Source of the DNA: Leptolyngbya sp. Heron Island J
GTDB taxonomy: Bacteria; Cyanobacteriota; Cyanobacteriia; Phormidesmidales; Phormidesmidaceae
Direction: 5' to 3'
NCBI RefSeq assembly: GCF_000482245.1
Contig: NZ_AWNH01000012.1
Location: forward strand, 1 to 64,000
DNA: 64,000 nt
Notes under the pieces: generated by a model
The model's database searches: none
Told to the model about the DNA's origin: nothing
Seen by the model: the letters and a program-made list of their open reading frames with translations, nothing else
Part shown: positions 33,597-41,940 of the stretch, in pieces
Layout: every line of letters begins with the position of its first letter
Numbering within the stretch: the first letter of the stretch is position 1
Position numbers and translations under genes: made by a program

Positions 33597-33802
33597 AAAT
33601 CACCAAGAACCCTACCTTTGGCCAGCTCTACGTCGAACACAACGGCTACGAGTACCGGGTACCCAAGCACAACGTTCAGCACTTCCTACGGGGTATCGAC
33701 CTGGAAGAGGTGCCTGACGAAGGGTGCCATCACGACAGCTCATTAGCGGATGAAGCGCTGGAGCTGTTTGCTGAGCTGGTATGCCAATTGCCTGACATGT
33801 AA
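33593..33802 (+). CDS. Small acidic protein
   Basis: The ATG at 33593 overlaps the previous stop (ATGA) and gives 69 residues, shorter than the longest frame. Beta strands in the first half, acidic helix at the end. Function unknown. Confidence 0.55.
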   Translation: MKITKNPTFGQLYVEHNGYEYRVPKHNVQHFLRGIDLEEVPDEGCHHDSSLADEALELFAELVCQLPDM

Positions 33803-33863
33803 GACCTCACCGCCGGTTCCATCGCTACGGGACCGGCCCCGCCAACCCTACGGAATTAGAACG

Positions 33864-34040
33864 ATGCGAATACTCCTATACACGTTGTTGTGGCTTGTTG
33901 TTTGTCCCCTATGGCTGCTGACTCAAGCTTTAGATGCAGGTAGCTACATCGAAGGTCAGCTTAGTGATCTTGAAGTACGCCTGAAGCTTGAGATTGAGTC
34001 TCGGATCAACGCCACCATCAAAGCTTGGGCGGAGGCGTAG
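33864..34040 (+). CDS. 58-residue small membrane protein
   Basis: From the ATG at 33864 the protein has a hydrophobic helix at about residues 3-20 and a helical, charged C-terminal part. The longer frame upstream is an artefact of the adjacent gene. It is followed 4 bp later by the next ATG. Confidence 0.5.
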   Translation: MRILLYTLLWLVVCPLWLLTQALDAGSYIEGQLSDLEVRLKLEIESRINATIKAWAEA

Positions 34041-34044
34041 ATCG

Positions 34045-34359
34045 ATGACTAACTTCACCTTGCAACTAACCAAAGAAGGCTACATTGCCGCCTTCCCCTC
34101 TCGAATGAACCACGGGGCTTCTTATGAGTCGTTACCCTGGCCCACACCCGATCAAGCCATTCAGAGTCTGACGGATGACTACGACTGGGATAGCCAGGTC
34201 GGTGAGGCGATGGATGTGATTCGTCCTGTCATTGAGAAGCACGGGGCGGGACTGATTATTGATGCTTTGCTCCGACTGGAAGAAGTGCTTTCTGATATTG
34301 CCCTGCATGAAGCCAAAGGGGCATTGGAAGTGACTCAGAAGATTATGGACCGCTATTAA
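34045..34359 (+). CDS. Small hypothetical protein
   Basis: The ATG at 34045 gives 104 residues. The N-terminal 35 residues look like a beta hairpin and the rest is an acidic helical region. Same operon as its neighbours; function unknown. Confidence 0.5.
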   Translation: MTNFTLQLTKEGYIAAFPSRMNHGASYESLPWPTPDQAIQSLTDDYDWDSQVGEAMDVIRPVIEKHGAGLIIDALLRLEEVLSDIALHEAKGALEVTQKIMDRY

Positions 34360-34411
34360 TCCTGCGCGATCGCTACCGGTTCTCCGATGAGGGGAACCGG
34401 TTTGCTGTGCT

Positions 34412-35290
34412 ATGTCTCTACAGCTAACCACCCGTATCTATACCCGCATCCTTGACTGCGGCAGAGAAGAGGCCAGACTTTGGCATGTGCTTCGGGCCAT
34501 GGACCCGCAAGGCACTGGCAAGGTACTGACAACACCTGCTGCACTCGCCCAGTTAATGGATGTTGGTTGCTCCACTGTGTACCGATGGCTCAAGAATGGC
34601 CTCGGTACCTTTTGGCGTGGAAGACGGGTGGTTAATGACCAGACGGAACTCTATCTATCCGGCATTGCTCAGGTAGTGCGATCGCTCAGCTTAGGCAAAC
34701 TGGGTGCGATCGCAGAGGTTCCAATAAGCCTCCTGACCCGAGCAGGGGCAAAGGCATTGTCCACCCAGTTAGATGCCCAACAACGACAACGACAGGCGTG
34801 GTGGGCGGCGAATGCAGAAGCCAACAGAAATGCTAGGAAATTCATATTGAAGCCATGGGAGCGCGTCGCCTCTGCTATATCGACAGGGGCAAACGAAGGT
34901 GGGGAGGCAAAACCCTTTCCCAAATACGCTCTCATTGATGGTCAATGGCAATTACCTGGTACTTCTTTAGCAGGCATCCGAAAACAAACTGATTGGAAGA
35001 GCGATCGCACCATCCAACGCAGACTATCCAATACCTGGAGAAAAGAGAGAGACCTTGAACCGGTGGCTAAACTGAGGGTTGCTGAGGACTTGAAAGACCC
35101 AGCATTAATCTATCAGTTGGCTCAATCTGGTGTAGGTTACTTTGCTACAGATAAGCGAGTCTATAAGGTATTGCCTCACACCACTGGCAAGTACTTTGTT
35201 CTGTTGCATAACATCTATGCTGAGGAGTATGAGCTACTGAGCTGTAGACGGTTGAGAGGGAAAGTGAAGAAGATGGTTGAACGAATATAG
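34412..35290 (+). CDS. HTH-containing DNA-binding protein, replication or regulation type
   Basis: A 292-residue basic protein with an HTH near residues 40-72 (TPAALAQLMDVGCSTVYRW), a long Ala/Arg-rich central helix and a C-terminal domain with a basic tail. The arrangement suits a phage replication or late-activation protein. It ends the rightward operon that starts at 33171. No catalytic motif seen. Confidence 0.5.
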   Translation: MSLQLTTRIYTRILDCGREEARLWHVLRAMDPQGTGKVLTTPAALAQLMDVGCSTVYRWLKNGLGTFWRGRRVVNDQTELYLSGIAQVVRSLSLGKLGAIAEVPISLLTRAGAKALSTQLDAQQRQRQAWWAANAEANRNARKFILKPWERVASAISTGANEGGEAKPFPKYALIDGQWQLPGTSLAGIRKQTDWKSDRTIQRRLSNTWRKERDLEPVAKLRVAEDLKDPALIYQLAQSGVGYFATDKRVYKVLPHTTGKYFVLLHNIYAEEYELLSCRRLRGKVKKMVERI

Positions 35291-35390
35291 TTAGGACAGA
35301 AATGAGAATAAAAAATGAGGATTCTGCTCAAGCGATCGCAGCACTAGAAATTATTGAGGCTGAGTAGTAGATCTAATAGCGCTAGCTAAA

Positions 35391-35730
35391 AACCCTCCGA
35401 TTTCAACTGATCGGTAAAGGTGATGCAAGAGCTTACCGAAATGGGTAAGAAAAATGGACTATTATTTCCAACTATTCCGATTTCAACAATCGGTAAAGCG
35501 TGGTGATGGGTAAAGGAAGAATGGAAGAGTTTCTTTCATTCTTCCAACTATTCCGATTTCAACTAATCGGTAAAGTGAACGAAGCTAGCGTAGTAAGCTA
35601 TGGCCATCCAGACTATAGCTAGTTTCCAACTATTCCGATCTGAGTCGATCGGTAAAGCAAGAGCCCGAAGAAAGTGAATTGCAGCAGCACAGAGGTTTCC
35701 AACTATTCCGATCTGAGTCGATCGGTAAAG
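35391..35730 (-). CRISPR. CRISPR array 2: four full repeats plus one truncated
   Basis: Repeats of 34-35 bp lie at 35465-35498, 35541-35575, 35623-35657 and 35696-35730; a truncated copy spans about 35391-35418. On the minus strand they start CTTTACCGATC and end GAATAGTTGGAAA, similar to cyanobacterial TTGGAAAG-type repeats. Spacers are 38-47 bp, unusually variable. Two repeats carry a GATCTGAGTCGATC centre and the left ones GATTTCAAC. The degenerate end is on the left, so the leader should be on the right. No cas genes are near. Confidence 0.85.
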
Positions 35731-36089
35731 ACACCCCCAGCAGAAGCCCGTCATAGAGCACGCCCCAGACAGCTAAACCACGGATGTCGATATAGCCATT
35801 CTATCAGCCTACAGTTCTAGCCACTTCCAACGCTGAAACCATTGCCCTGTAAGGCCCCACGGAGGTCAACGGAAAACCAAGGTTTTCGAGGATCTGCTCA
35901 CCTCCGTGGTCAACGCCAATTACTAACAGTTAGTCCCCCAACAACAAAACCCCCAGCGCCACCGCCAGGGGGAGAGCAGGATTAGCTTCGACATCTACAG
36001 CGTATCGACTGGGCACAGGCCACACCCTAGCCAAAGGTCTAGAAAGTTGGAATGTACGGAACTATGGCTGTAGGGTGCGTCTTTACTAG
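35731..36089. other. Gene-free region between CRISPR array 2 and the TnpB element
   Basis: It contains the leader-like block and a GC-rich hairpin region near 35950. No open frame is convincing. Confidence 0.45.
35766..35909 (-). promoter_or_regulatory. Leader-like sequence of CRISPR array 2
   Basis: Read leftward it approaches the array from the expected leader side, ending about 36 bp before the first repeat, one spacer length. It carries CCACGGATGTC (35778-35788), CCACGGAGGTC (35857-35867) and CACCTCCGTGG (35899-35909) and is similar to 25643-25753 in inverted orientation. Confidence 0.6.
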
Positions 36090-37430
36090 TGCTACGTTGA
36101 CTACTCCCACCGCTAAATCAAAGATTATAGCGGGGGATTCCCAGGCTCACGCTTGAGAGTTTTCTGCTTCGTAGCACTAGCCTTAACAGACTTGCTCTGT
36201 TCGGGTCTTACAGTTGCTCCACAGACTTCGACCGCTAGACCAGCGGCAAGAATATTTATCGCAGCATTTATATCTCTATCATGGCTATGGCCACACTCAG
36301 GACAAACCCAATCTCTAACATTAAGCAGCATTTTGGGGCTGATATGCCCGCAATTACTGCAACGTTTAGAGCTTGGAAACCATCGGTCAATCTTGACCAC
36401 AGTCCGACCATACCAATCAGCTTTATACTCAAGCTGCCTAACCAGTTCACCCCAACTTGCATCACTGATAGAGAGTGCAAGTTTGTGGTTTTTCTTCATG
36501 TTCTTCACTGCCAAATCTTCGACTGCAATTACTTGGTTTTCGCGTATCAGTCGAGTAGTCAGCTTATGAAGAAAATCTCTGCGAGTGTCAGCTATTTCAG
36601 CCTGGATTCTCGCTACTTTCAACCGTGCTTTATGCCGATTGTTAGAGCCCTTTTGCTTCTTAGCGAGACGCTTTTGAGCCAATGCAAGCCGCTTGTGCTT
36701 TTTGCGAAACGTCTTAGGATTAGCAACTTTCCCGCCATTGCTGTCAGCAATCAGGCTTGTTACACCCAAATCAACCCCGATTTTATTAGGAGACTTAGGC
36801 AATGTCTCAATACCCACGTCCACCAACAGGCTTACAAACCAACGACCAGACGGATCAAGCTTGACCGTCACAGTCGAAGGTTTAGCACCTTCAGGCAATG
36901 GCCTAGACCATCGAATCGGCAATGGTTCGGAACATTTAGCCAAGTAAATCTGATTGTCTCTGAACTTGAACGCCGACTTAGTGAACTCAGCACTTCCACC
37001 ATTATGCTTCTTTTTGAAGTTGGGGTATTTCGCCCGACCTGCAAAGAAGTTGGTGAAAGCCTTTTGAAGGTGCCTGAGACATTGTTGCAAGGGGACACAG
37101 CTAACCTCATTCAAGAAGTTCAGCGAGTCCTCTTTTTTCCAGAGCGTAAGCATAGCGGACGTTTCTTTGTACCCAACCCGTTTTTGATGCTTATACCAAG
37201 CGTCAGACCGTGCAGCCAATGCGCGGTTGTAAACGAGTCGAGCGCAACCCATAGTTCTTCTCAGCAAGTTTTCTTGCTCAGGAGTTGGATAAAAACGATA
37301 TCGAAATGCTTTTTGGCTCATAGTCACATTATAGTGTTTAGAATGTGAAAGTGTGATCTGCCACGCTCTTTTGTTTTGTGAGGGGTGATTTATTCCTCTC
37401 GTCGCTAAGCTTCGCTATAGCGAGAGTCTC
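36090..37430 (-). mobile_element. IS200/IS605-type element with tnpB only
   Basis: One tnpB gene without a TnpA transposase. On the left (3') side a hairpin CCCACCGCTA / TAGCGGGGG (36106-36136) overlaps the tnpB stop, the usual right end and guide-RNA scaffold. On the right a palindrome CTCTCG...CGAGAG (37396-37426) could be the left end. Exact boundaries are uncertain because these elements make no target duplication. Confidence 0.65.
36125..37327 (-). CDS. tnpB: TnpB RNA-guided nuclease (OrfB of IS200/IS605)
   Basis: The 400-residue protein has the full TnpB layout. An N-terminal helical and basic region is followed by RuvC motifs GVDLGV (Asp186), VEDLAV (Glu270) and DRDINAA (Asp352), and a zinc finger with Cys323, Cys326, Cys342 and Cys345. 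All catalytic residues are present, so the enzyme is probably active. TnpB uses an RNA from the element's 3' end to cut DNA next to a short motif. Movement would need TnpA supplied elsewhere. Confidence 0.93.
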   Translation of the reverse strand: MTMSQKAFRYRFYPTPEQENLLRRTMGCARLVYNRALAARSDAWYKHQKRVGYKETSAMLTLWKKEDSLNFLNEVSCVPLQQCLRHLQKAFTNFFAGRAKYPNFKKKHNGGSAEFTKSAFKFRDNQIYLAKCSEPLPIRWSRPLPEGAKPSTVTVKLDPSGRWFVSLLVDVGIETLPKSPNKIGVDLGVTSLIADSNGGKVANPKTFRKKHKRLALAQKRLAKKQKGSNNRHKARLKVARIQAEIADTRRDFLHKLTTRLIRENQVIAVEDLAVKNMKKNHKLALSISDASWGELVRQLEYKADWYGRTVVKIDRWFPSSKRCSNCGHISPKMLLNVRDWVCPECGHSHDRDINAAINILAAGLAVEVCGATVRPEQSKSVKASATKQKTLKREPGNPPL

Positions 37431-37521
37431 CAAAATCTGCCCTCACACACCCACGATCTGGATGACCCGCCCCCGGTTTGCTGTCGGGGGTTTTCTGTGT
37501 GTTGGGGCGAGCCCCTTAGAA

Positions 37522-37716
37522 TTAATCGGTGAGCGCTTGTAGAATATCGGATGCGTTCGTGCCGACTAGTTGCAAGTTCACACCCAACCGCTGAAAATCT
37601 TCAAGAGTTCTCTGGGTGTGGGTGCCATTTAAGGCATTTGAGGCTAACTGAGTAGCTCTATAGGCAGAAAACCCTTGGCGCTCTAGCTCGTTGCGAAGCA
37701 GTGCATGTTGTCTCAC
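37522..37716 (-). CDS. Possible small helical protein
   Basis: A GTG at 37716 gives 64 residues with two predicted helices and a polar linker. The upstream part of the longest frame has poor composition. No strong ribosome binding site. Function unknown. Confidence 0.35.
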   Translation of the reverse strand: MRQHALLRNELERQGFSAYRATQLASNALNGTHTQRTLEDFQRLGVNLQLVGTNASDILQALTD

Positions 37717-37880
37717 TTGGTGGCGATTTGGGTAGTCATGGTGCGCTTCCTCCTGGGAATGTGTCGTGGTGGCCCGTTGCGGTGGGCCAGTCCGGTTCCT
37801 TTCCGTACTAACGACCAGATGGCCTTGCACGCCCTGAATAAGCTCCAGCATCAGGGGGCTGTTCCCTGGAGCAATATTTG

Positions 37881-38126
37881 TTATTCCGCCATCTCCTCCA
37901 TCTCAGCGTCGGAGTGGCTAGATGTGACAAACTCGATCGCTTCCTGCAGCGTGTCCACTTCATCAAAATAGGAGCTCTCACTGTAAGGCTCGTCAGCCAA
38001 GCCCACCCGCCAGAATGTATCGTCATCATCCTGGACACTCCAAATGCACTGCCACGTATAGCCATGAACAATGATGGATTCGTCAGCGCGGGTGATTGTA
38101 GCGGTAGCAGTAGTAGTGACGCTCAT
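37881..38126 (-). CDS. Small acidic hypothetical protein
   Basis: An 81-residue acidic protein with a Thr-rich beta N-terminus and an acidic helical C-terminus ending in Met-Glu repeats. ATG start. Function unknown. Confidence 0.5.
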   Translation of the reverse strand: MSVTTTATATITRADESIIVHGYTWQCIWSVQDDDDTFWRVGLADEPYSESSYFDEVDTLQEAIEFVTSSHSDAEMEEMAE

Positions 38127-38304
38127 GACGATTGGCTCCAGAAAAACGACAAAGTCTTTTAGTCGCTGACCGGCTCCGGTACGCTCGCTGGCTTATGCCC
38201 CGGTGACGCGCCTCACGTCCTGCGCCCCGTTTGCCCTGGGGAGGGGTGGGCATCCCGTGCCCGGTTGAATTAAATATAGCGAATCCCGCTTTATTCATCA
38301 ACCC

Positions 38305-38332
38305 TTGCTATAAATTCATTTTTAGATACAAT
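38305..38332 (+). promoter_or_regulatory. Promoter for the GIY-YIG/XRE gene pair
   Basis: TTGCTA (38305-38310) and TACAAT (38327-38332) are separated by 16 bp, with the first start codon 10 bp downstream of the -10 box. The region is more AT-rich than its surroundings. Confidence 0.45.
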
Positions 38333-38341
38333 GGGATTCAG

Positions 38342-38572
38342 ATGTCAAAGGGTCTTATGAAAGAAAGGACACAAAAAACTATTCGCATGGGTGAAAAAAC
38401 ACCCATGATCGTCGCTTACTACGCCGCCCGATGTGGATTGTTGTATGGCAACAAAGGTTCTATCGGACTACTGCTGGACGTAATCTCAAATTTTCGAGGG
38501 AAGCGATTGGATACATTTACTCAGTTAATCAAAAATCAGATGGCAGAGGACAAAGAAAATGATAGGCATTGA
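38342..38572 (+). CDS. Small basic partner of the GIY-YIG/XRE protein
   Basis: The ATG at 38342 gives 76 residues, a basic helical protein. It overlaps the next gene by 14 bp. Two-gene layout with a nuclease fusion suggests an antitoxin or an accessory subunit, but no known fold is evident. Confidence 0.5.
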   Translation: MSKGLMKERTQKTIRMGEKTPMIVAYYAARCGLLYGNKGSIGLLLDVISNFRGKRLDTFTQLIKNQMAEDKENDRH

Positions 38573-39446
38573 TTCTTTGAATTTAGGCGACTTGCCGACA
38601 GTAGATTTCGAAAGAAAAAATGCCTTGCCATCTGTGTGTGGAGTTTATCTTGCTATTGATTCAAGCAATAAAGTCCAGTATGTGGGGAAAGCGAAATCGA
38701 TTAAAGACAGATGGGACTCTCACGAAAAAGCCAAAGAATTAGAAGCAAGCAATAAAATTGCATACATCCGGTGCTCGTACAGGGCTTGCAATCAAATTGA
38801 AGCTGACCTAATCAGCTTCTACCAACCTAAACTAAACAAAAGCTTCACTCAGAAGGAGTATTTTAATCAAAAACCAAAAACAACACTGAACTGGAATTTT
38901 AGGTTTATTTTTAACAGGCAAAAAAAGAGTGTCGCAGATATTGCAAAAGCCTCTGGTTTGACTAAATCTAAAATTCAGAACTTTGTGGAAATGGAGAACT
39001 GCCCAAATATAAGCACACAGGTTTTGCACAGGCTATGCATTTCCTTGGATTGCCAGCCAGGAGATCTAATTTCAATTGAATACGAAGACATCAAGCATTC
39101 ACAAAGTGTACAAAAAACAAAAAATCCAGCAGAGCCTAGGCTTGGGAGCATTTATAGGTACAAAAATCACGGCCAAAATCCATTGATATGGTCAGAATTC
39201 AAAGTAATAGGATTAATCGAAAATAGCCTAAAAAGCTATAAAAGTCTTGTTTGTAATGGGGCTGCAGATTATGCATTAATACCGGGACTGCAAGAAATGG
39301 TCAAAAGAAATTCTTCTGGTTACACAATTGTTTCAAAAACAAGAGGAAAGAATTCTTCGGTCTGGAATGCAAGATGGGCAATAAATACTGATTTTTTACT
39401 TTCCGAGAATTTTCAATTTATTGACAACTCATCTACTGTCCCCTGA
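38559..39446 (+). CDS. GIY-YIG nuclease fused to XRE-type HTH
   Basis: The 295-residue protein begins with a GIY-YIG domain: CGVY at 27-30, YVGKA at 41-45, Arg51, Glu81 in the NQIEADLI helix and Asn93. Residues 123-175 form a Cro/C1 HTH (KSVADIAKASGLTKSKIQNF). Residues about 190-295 form a third domain of unknown type. A nuclease that carries its own sequence-reading HTH suggests a site-specific endonuclease, for example a homing or self-regulating defence enzyme. The gene is AT-rich compared with its neighbours, consistent with transfer. Confidence 0.7.
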   Translation: MIGIDSLNLGDLPTVDFERKNALPSVCGVYLAIDSSNKVQYVGKAKSIKDRWDSHEKAKELEASNKIAYIRCSYRACNQIEADLISFYQPKLNKSFTQKEYFNQKPKTTLNWNFRFIFNRQKKSVADIAKASGLTKSKIQNFVEMENCPNISTQVLHRLCISLDCQPGDLISIEYEDIKHSQSVQKTKNPAEPRLGSIYRYKNHGQNPLIWSEFKVIGLIENSLKSYKSLVCNGAADYALIPGLQEMVKRNSSGYTIVSKTRGKNSSVWNARWAINTDFLLSENFQFIDNSSTVP

Positions 39447-39574
39447 GGAGTTAAGGCAGTTGGTGTGCTTCACCCGAGCCTTGGCTATAGATTGTGATGA
39501 CGAGCTAAGGTTGAGCAACTAGCCCCGGCATACTCCACGGTGGTTCTTTGAGAATTCCGTAGCGTTGTCGGGGT

Positions 39575-39967
39575 TTAGGGTTGGCGCGGGGGCCTGGTGC
39601 GTCGGGGAGGCGAACTAGGGCCATCTTCCACCACCCCAACCAGTAAAAACGCATGCTCCACCACAAACCACTGTTTTACTAACAGGGTCATGTCATCAAA
39701 CAGATAGACTTCTCCGTCGCCATCGCAGATTTCCGCCATCTTGCCCATGCTCATGGTTCTCGCCAAGACGATCGCTGAACTGAGCCCCTGATAATCATGG
39801 TGTGGATGAATAACAATGCCATCGACATCCGGATCATCAATCGTGGTGCAATAGCCAGCTGGGTGATTCTGGCCCAGCACACCATTGACAATGCCCGTGG
39901 GATTCTTCCAGGCTTCGTCGTGTTCGGAGTACAGCGGCGTGAATCGGGGGTCAGTGTAGGTTTTCAT
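39575..39967 (-). CDS. Hypothetical acidic protein
   Basis: A 130-residue protein with Asp- and His-rich loops (about residues 43-58) and a Pro/Arg tail. It overlaps the upstream membrane gene by 17 bp. No family recognised. Confidence 0.5.
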   Translation of the reverse strand: MKTYTDPRFTPLYSEHDEAWKNPTGIVNGVLGQNHPAGYCTTIDDPDVDGIVIHPHHDYQGLSSAIVLARTMSMGKMAEICDGDGEVYLFDDMTLLVKQWFVVEHAFLLVGVVEDGPSSPPRRTRPPRQP

Positions 39968-40145
39968 TACTTGTCAGTTTCTTGCAGATTTCATCCAACA
40001 GCGTGTAGTAAGCCTCTCTGCCCATCACTAATCGAGCCGCCCTAGAAATGGCCCTATCGACCACAAACGCTGTCAGCCAGATGAATGCCGCCAGTCCTAT
40101 GACAGCATCAATAATCAAGTGGATCTTGGTGTAGTACTCCAGCAT
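39951..40145 (-). CDS. Small one-helix membrane protein
   Basis: A 64-residue protein with a hydrophobic segment at about 9-30 and a basic C-terminal helix. It starts 2 bp after the stop of the 48-residue gene upstream. Confidence 0.5.
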   Translation of the reverse strand: MLEYYTKIHLIIDAVIGLAAFIWLTAFVVDRAISRAARLVMGREAYYTLLDEICKKLTSNENLH

Positions 40146-40147
40146 GG

Positions 40148-40294
40148 TTATTTTCTATATCGCCCAGACGTCAATTCCAAAGCGACCAACGCCCACCCAA
40201 ACGCATTACAGTATCGAATCAGATCGCCCATCCTTAGGACTTTTTTGGGTCTAAGCCAAAACCACAGCGAGCAATTCATCCTGCTACCAGCCAT
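40148..40294 (-). CDS. 48-residue small basic protein
   Basis: The ATG at 40294 has a clear AAGGAG ten bases upstream, and the gene ends 2 bp before the next start. The protein is basic and aromatic with a short hydrophobic centre. The ribosome binding site makes translation likely despite the small size. Confidence 0.5.
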   Translation of the reverse strand: MAGSRMNCSLWFWLRPKKVLRMGDLIRYCNAFGWALVALELTSGRYRK

Positions 40295-40399
40295 AACTTT
40301 TAATCTCCTTCTTCAATACGCTTGCATATCCTCTCAGGCACCCACCAACACCTCCCATCGTCCTTCTCCACAAATAGATACCCTGGCAGTCTTTGGTCA

Positions 40400-40687
40400 T
40401 TAGCGAAATACAAAAGGCCAATGAATACCCCTAGTAAAACTGCTTGGGCTCAAATCAAAGTCCCCAGGCTGAGACTGAAGATCCTTGACCACTGTTTTGC
40501 AGTGCTTTCGGAACCGCCACAATCCCACCACTATATTTTTAGTCTTGGGGGACCAATCATTGATTAAGTGCCGTTCATTTGTACACTGCCTATGAGTTGG
40601 CACAGATAAAACTGCACTGAATAAAAGAGAGCGTTGGGCTCTGTCAATTTTGAGGCAGTCTACCTGCCAATGCGTTGAGGTCTTCAT
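40400..40687 (-). CDS. Possible basic protein
   Basis: A frame of 95 residues from an ATG at 40687. It is basic with a Ser/Pro-rich end. There is no strong ribosome binding site and several opposite-strand frames overlap, so this is a weak call. Confidence 0.3.
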   Translation of the reverse strand: MKTSTHWQVDCLKIDRAQRSLLFSAVLSVPTHRQCTNERHLINDWSPKTKNIVVGLWRFRKHCKTVVKDLQSQPGDFDLSPSSFTRGIHWPFVFR

Positions 40688-40878
40688 TGCTTCAGTCAAG
40701 ATAAATTCTTGCCGCCATCCTAGCACCCCCCAACCTGCGATCGCGCCAGGCTTCCGGCCCACCAGCAAGAATCTCCTGAAAGGCTTGGTTTTAAAGGGGT
40801 TGAGCAGCAAAAACTCTGGGTGTGCGATCGCGTGTGGGTTGGCTTATGATTTGGTGAAGAAGACAATCGCACTTTTAA

Positions 40879-41241
40879 ATGAACAATCCATTCGGCATTA
40901 AGGCCAAAGCGCCACTCAGTATTGTTGCCCGCCCTGGAGAGGTGAGCCTGACTTTTAATCGCGTATGCGGGATGCAGATACATCACGAGATTCTAAGTAT
41001 TGAGATTTTCGGCAACTTTCATGTGGGAGTACAGACATATGACAATGCTCCGTCTGAGCCTGAGCCATCACTTGCATACTGGATAAATTTTCCTCACAAT
41101 CTGTATGACCCCAATCATGTCGCCACCCGAATTGCTGAGCGACTTAAGGCAGAGCATGGGATAGATAGCATTGTAAGCAGATACAACCCTAAAGACGATG
41201 ACAACGAAGGGCCAATGAATGTGCTGGTGACTGCTCGGTAA
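40879..41241 (+). CDS. Hypothetical protein
   Basis: A 120-residue protein with alternating strand and loop segments in the first 70 residues and an acidic tail. ATG start and unbroken frame; another small gene follows 10 bp later. Function unknown. Confidence 0.5.
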   Translation: MNNPFGIKAKAPLSIVARPGEVSLTFNRVCGMQIHHEILSIEIFGNFHVGVQTYDNAPSEPEPSLAYWINFPHNLYDPNHVATRIAERLKAEHGIDSIVSRYNPKDDDNEGPMNVLVTAR

Positions 41242-41251
41242 GCTTTGATCT

Positions 41252-41593
41252 ATGCTTCATCCCAACCCCACCCAGACCTACCGCCACCGAAAACACGACC
41301 CAGCCGCCGGACGCTGGCATGAGTATGAGGTGGTTGGCATCGTGGAGCCGTGGCCTGAGATTCCTTCAGGTGATGTTCGCACCCACTGGTATTTCCCTCA
41401 GCGGTATCGCCACACCGGCACAGGAGAGTTGGTCGTACTCATCGGCTGCGGCACCAAGATTTACGCAGAGGTGAATGAGCCTCACATCGCATACAGAAAC
41501 ACCCGCCCCGACCTGTGTGATCCGGAGTGGGTGTTTTGCCTCAGGCAAGTGAGTGAGTTTACCGATAGGCGTTTTTCTTTGATAGAGCCCTGA
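41252..41593 (+). CDS. DUF1653-like small protein
   Basis: A 113-residue protein that starts with the TYRHRKHDP and YEVVG pattern seen in the DUF1653 family, then a Trp/Tyr-rich beta region. DUF1653 proteins are short, of unknown role and often phage-borne. The match is partial because the C-terminal half is longer than usual. Confidence 0.45.
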   Translation: MLHPNPTQTYRHRKHDPAAGRWHEYEVVGIVEPWPEIPSGDVRTHWYFPQRYRHTGTGELVVLIGCGTKIYAEVNEPHIAYRNTRPDLCDPEWVFCLRQVSEFTDRRFSLIEP

Positions 41594-41599
41594 TAGCTA

Positions 41600-41788
41600 C
41601 TACGATCGCGTACCAATGCGAGCTGTTCTATTCTTCTTTATCCTTCCAGCGAGGTGGTAGGCGGTCATTAAATCTTTTTCAGTTAAATCCTGGTCTAAGT
41701 AACTGCTTAGCGCTTGCTGGCAAATACTGGCCTCTTCATCAGAAAGATAGATGAACCGATTAGGGGGTTGTTCTTGTGGTTGATCCAT
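41600..41788 (-). CDS. Small hypothetical protein of the leftward small-gene chain
   Basis: 62 residues, helical, with a basic end. The ATG overlaps the stop of the upstream 50-residue gene as TAATG, so the two are coupled. Confidence 0.5.
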   Translation of the reverse strand: MDQPQEQPPNRFIYLSDEEASICQQALSSYLDQDLTEKDLMTAYHLAGRIKKNRTARIGTRS

Positions 41789-41940
41789 TATTTAAGCTCT
41801 CCACATAATGCTCTGGCCGCTCGGTAGCAAGTGCTCCAGCTCCACATCGGGTTGTAGTTTTGCAGCAGTAAGGCTGTCGTGTCTACATCGCCGTCGGTGA
41901 CCGCAGCCTCTAAATCATCTGGGAGTTGTGGTTTGTTCAT
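41788..41940 (-). CDS. 50-residue small protein
   Basis: Reads from an ATG at 41940 that overlaps the stop of the upstream gene (ATGA), and its stop touches the next ATG. The product is acidic at the N-terminus and aromatic in the centre. Overlap on both sides supports real coding. Confidence 0.55.
   Translation of the reverse strand: MNKPQLPDDLEAAVTDGDVDTTALLLQNYNPMWSWSTCYRAARALCGELK

Noticed and set aside
36281-37348. 355-residue plus-strand frame opposite tnpB
   Set aside because: It is an antisense shadow; the tnpB frame has all RuvC and zinc-finger motifs.
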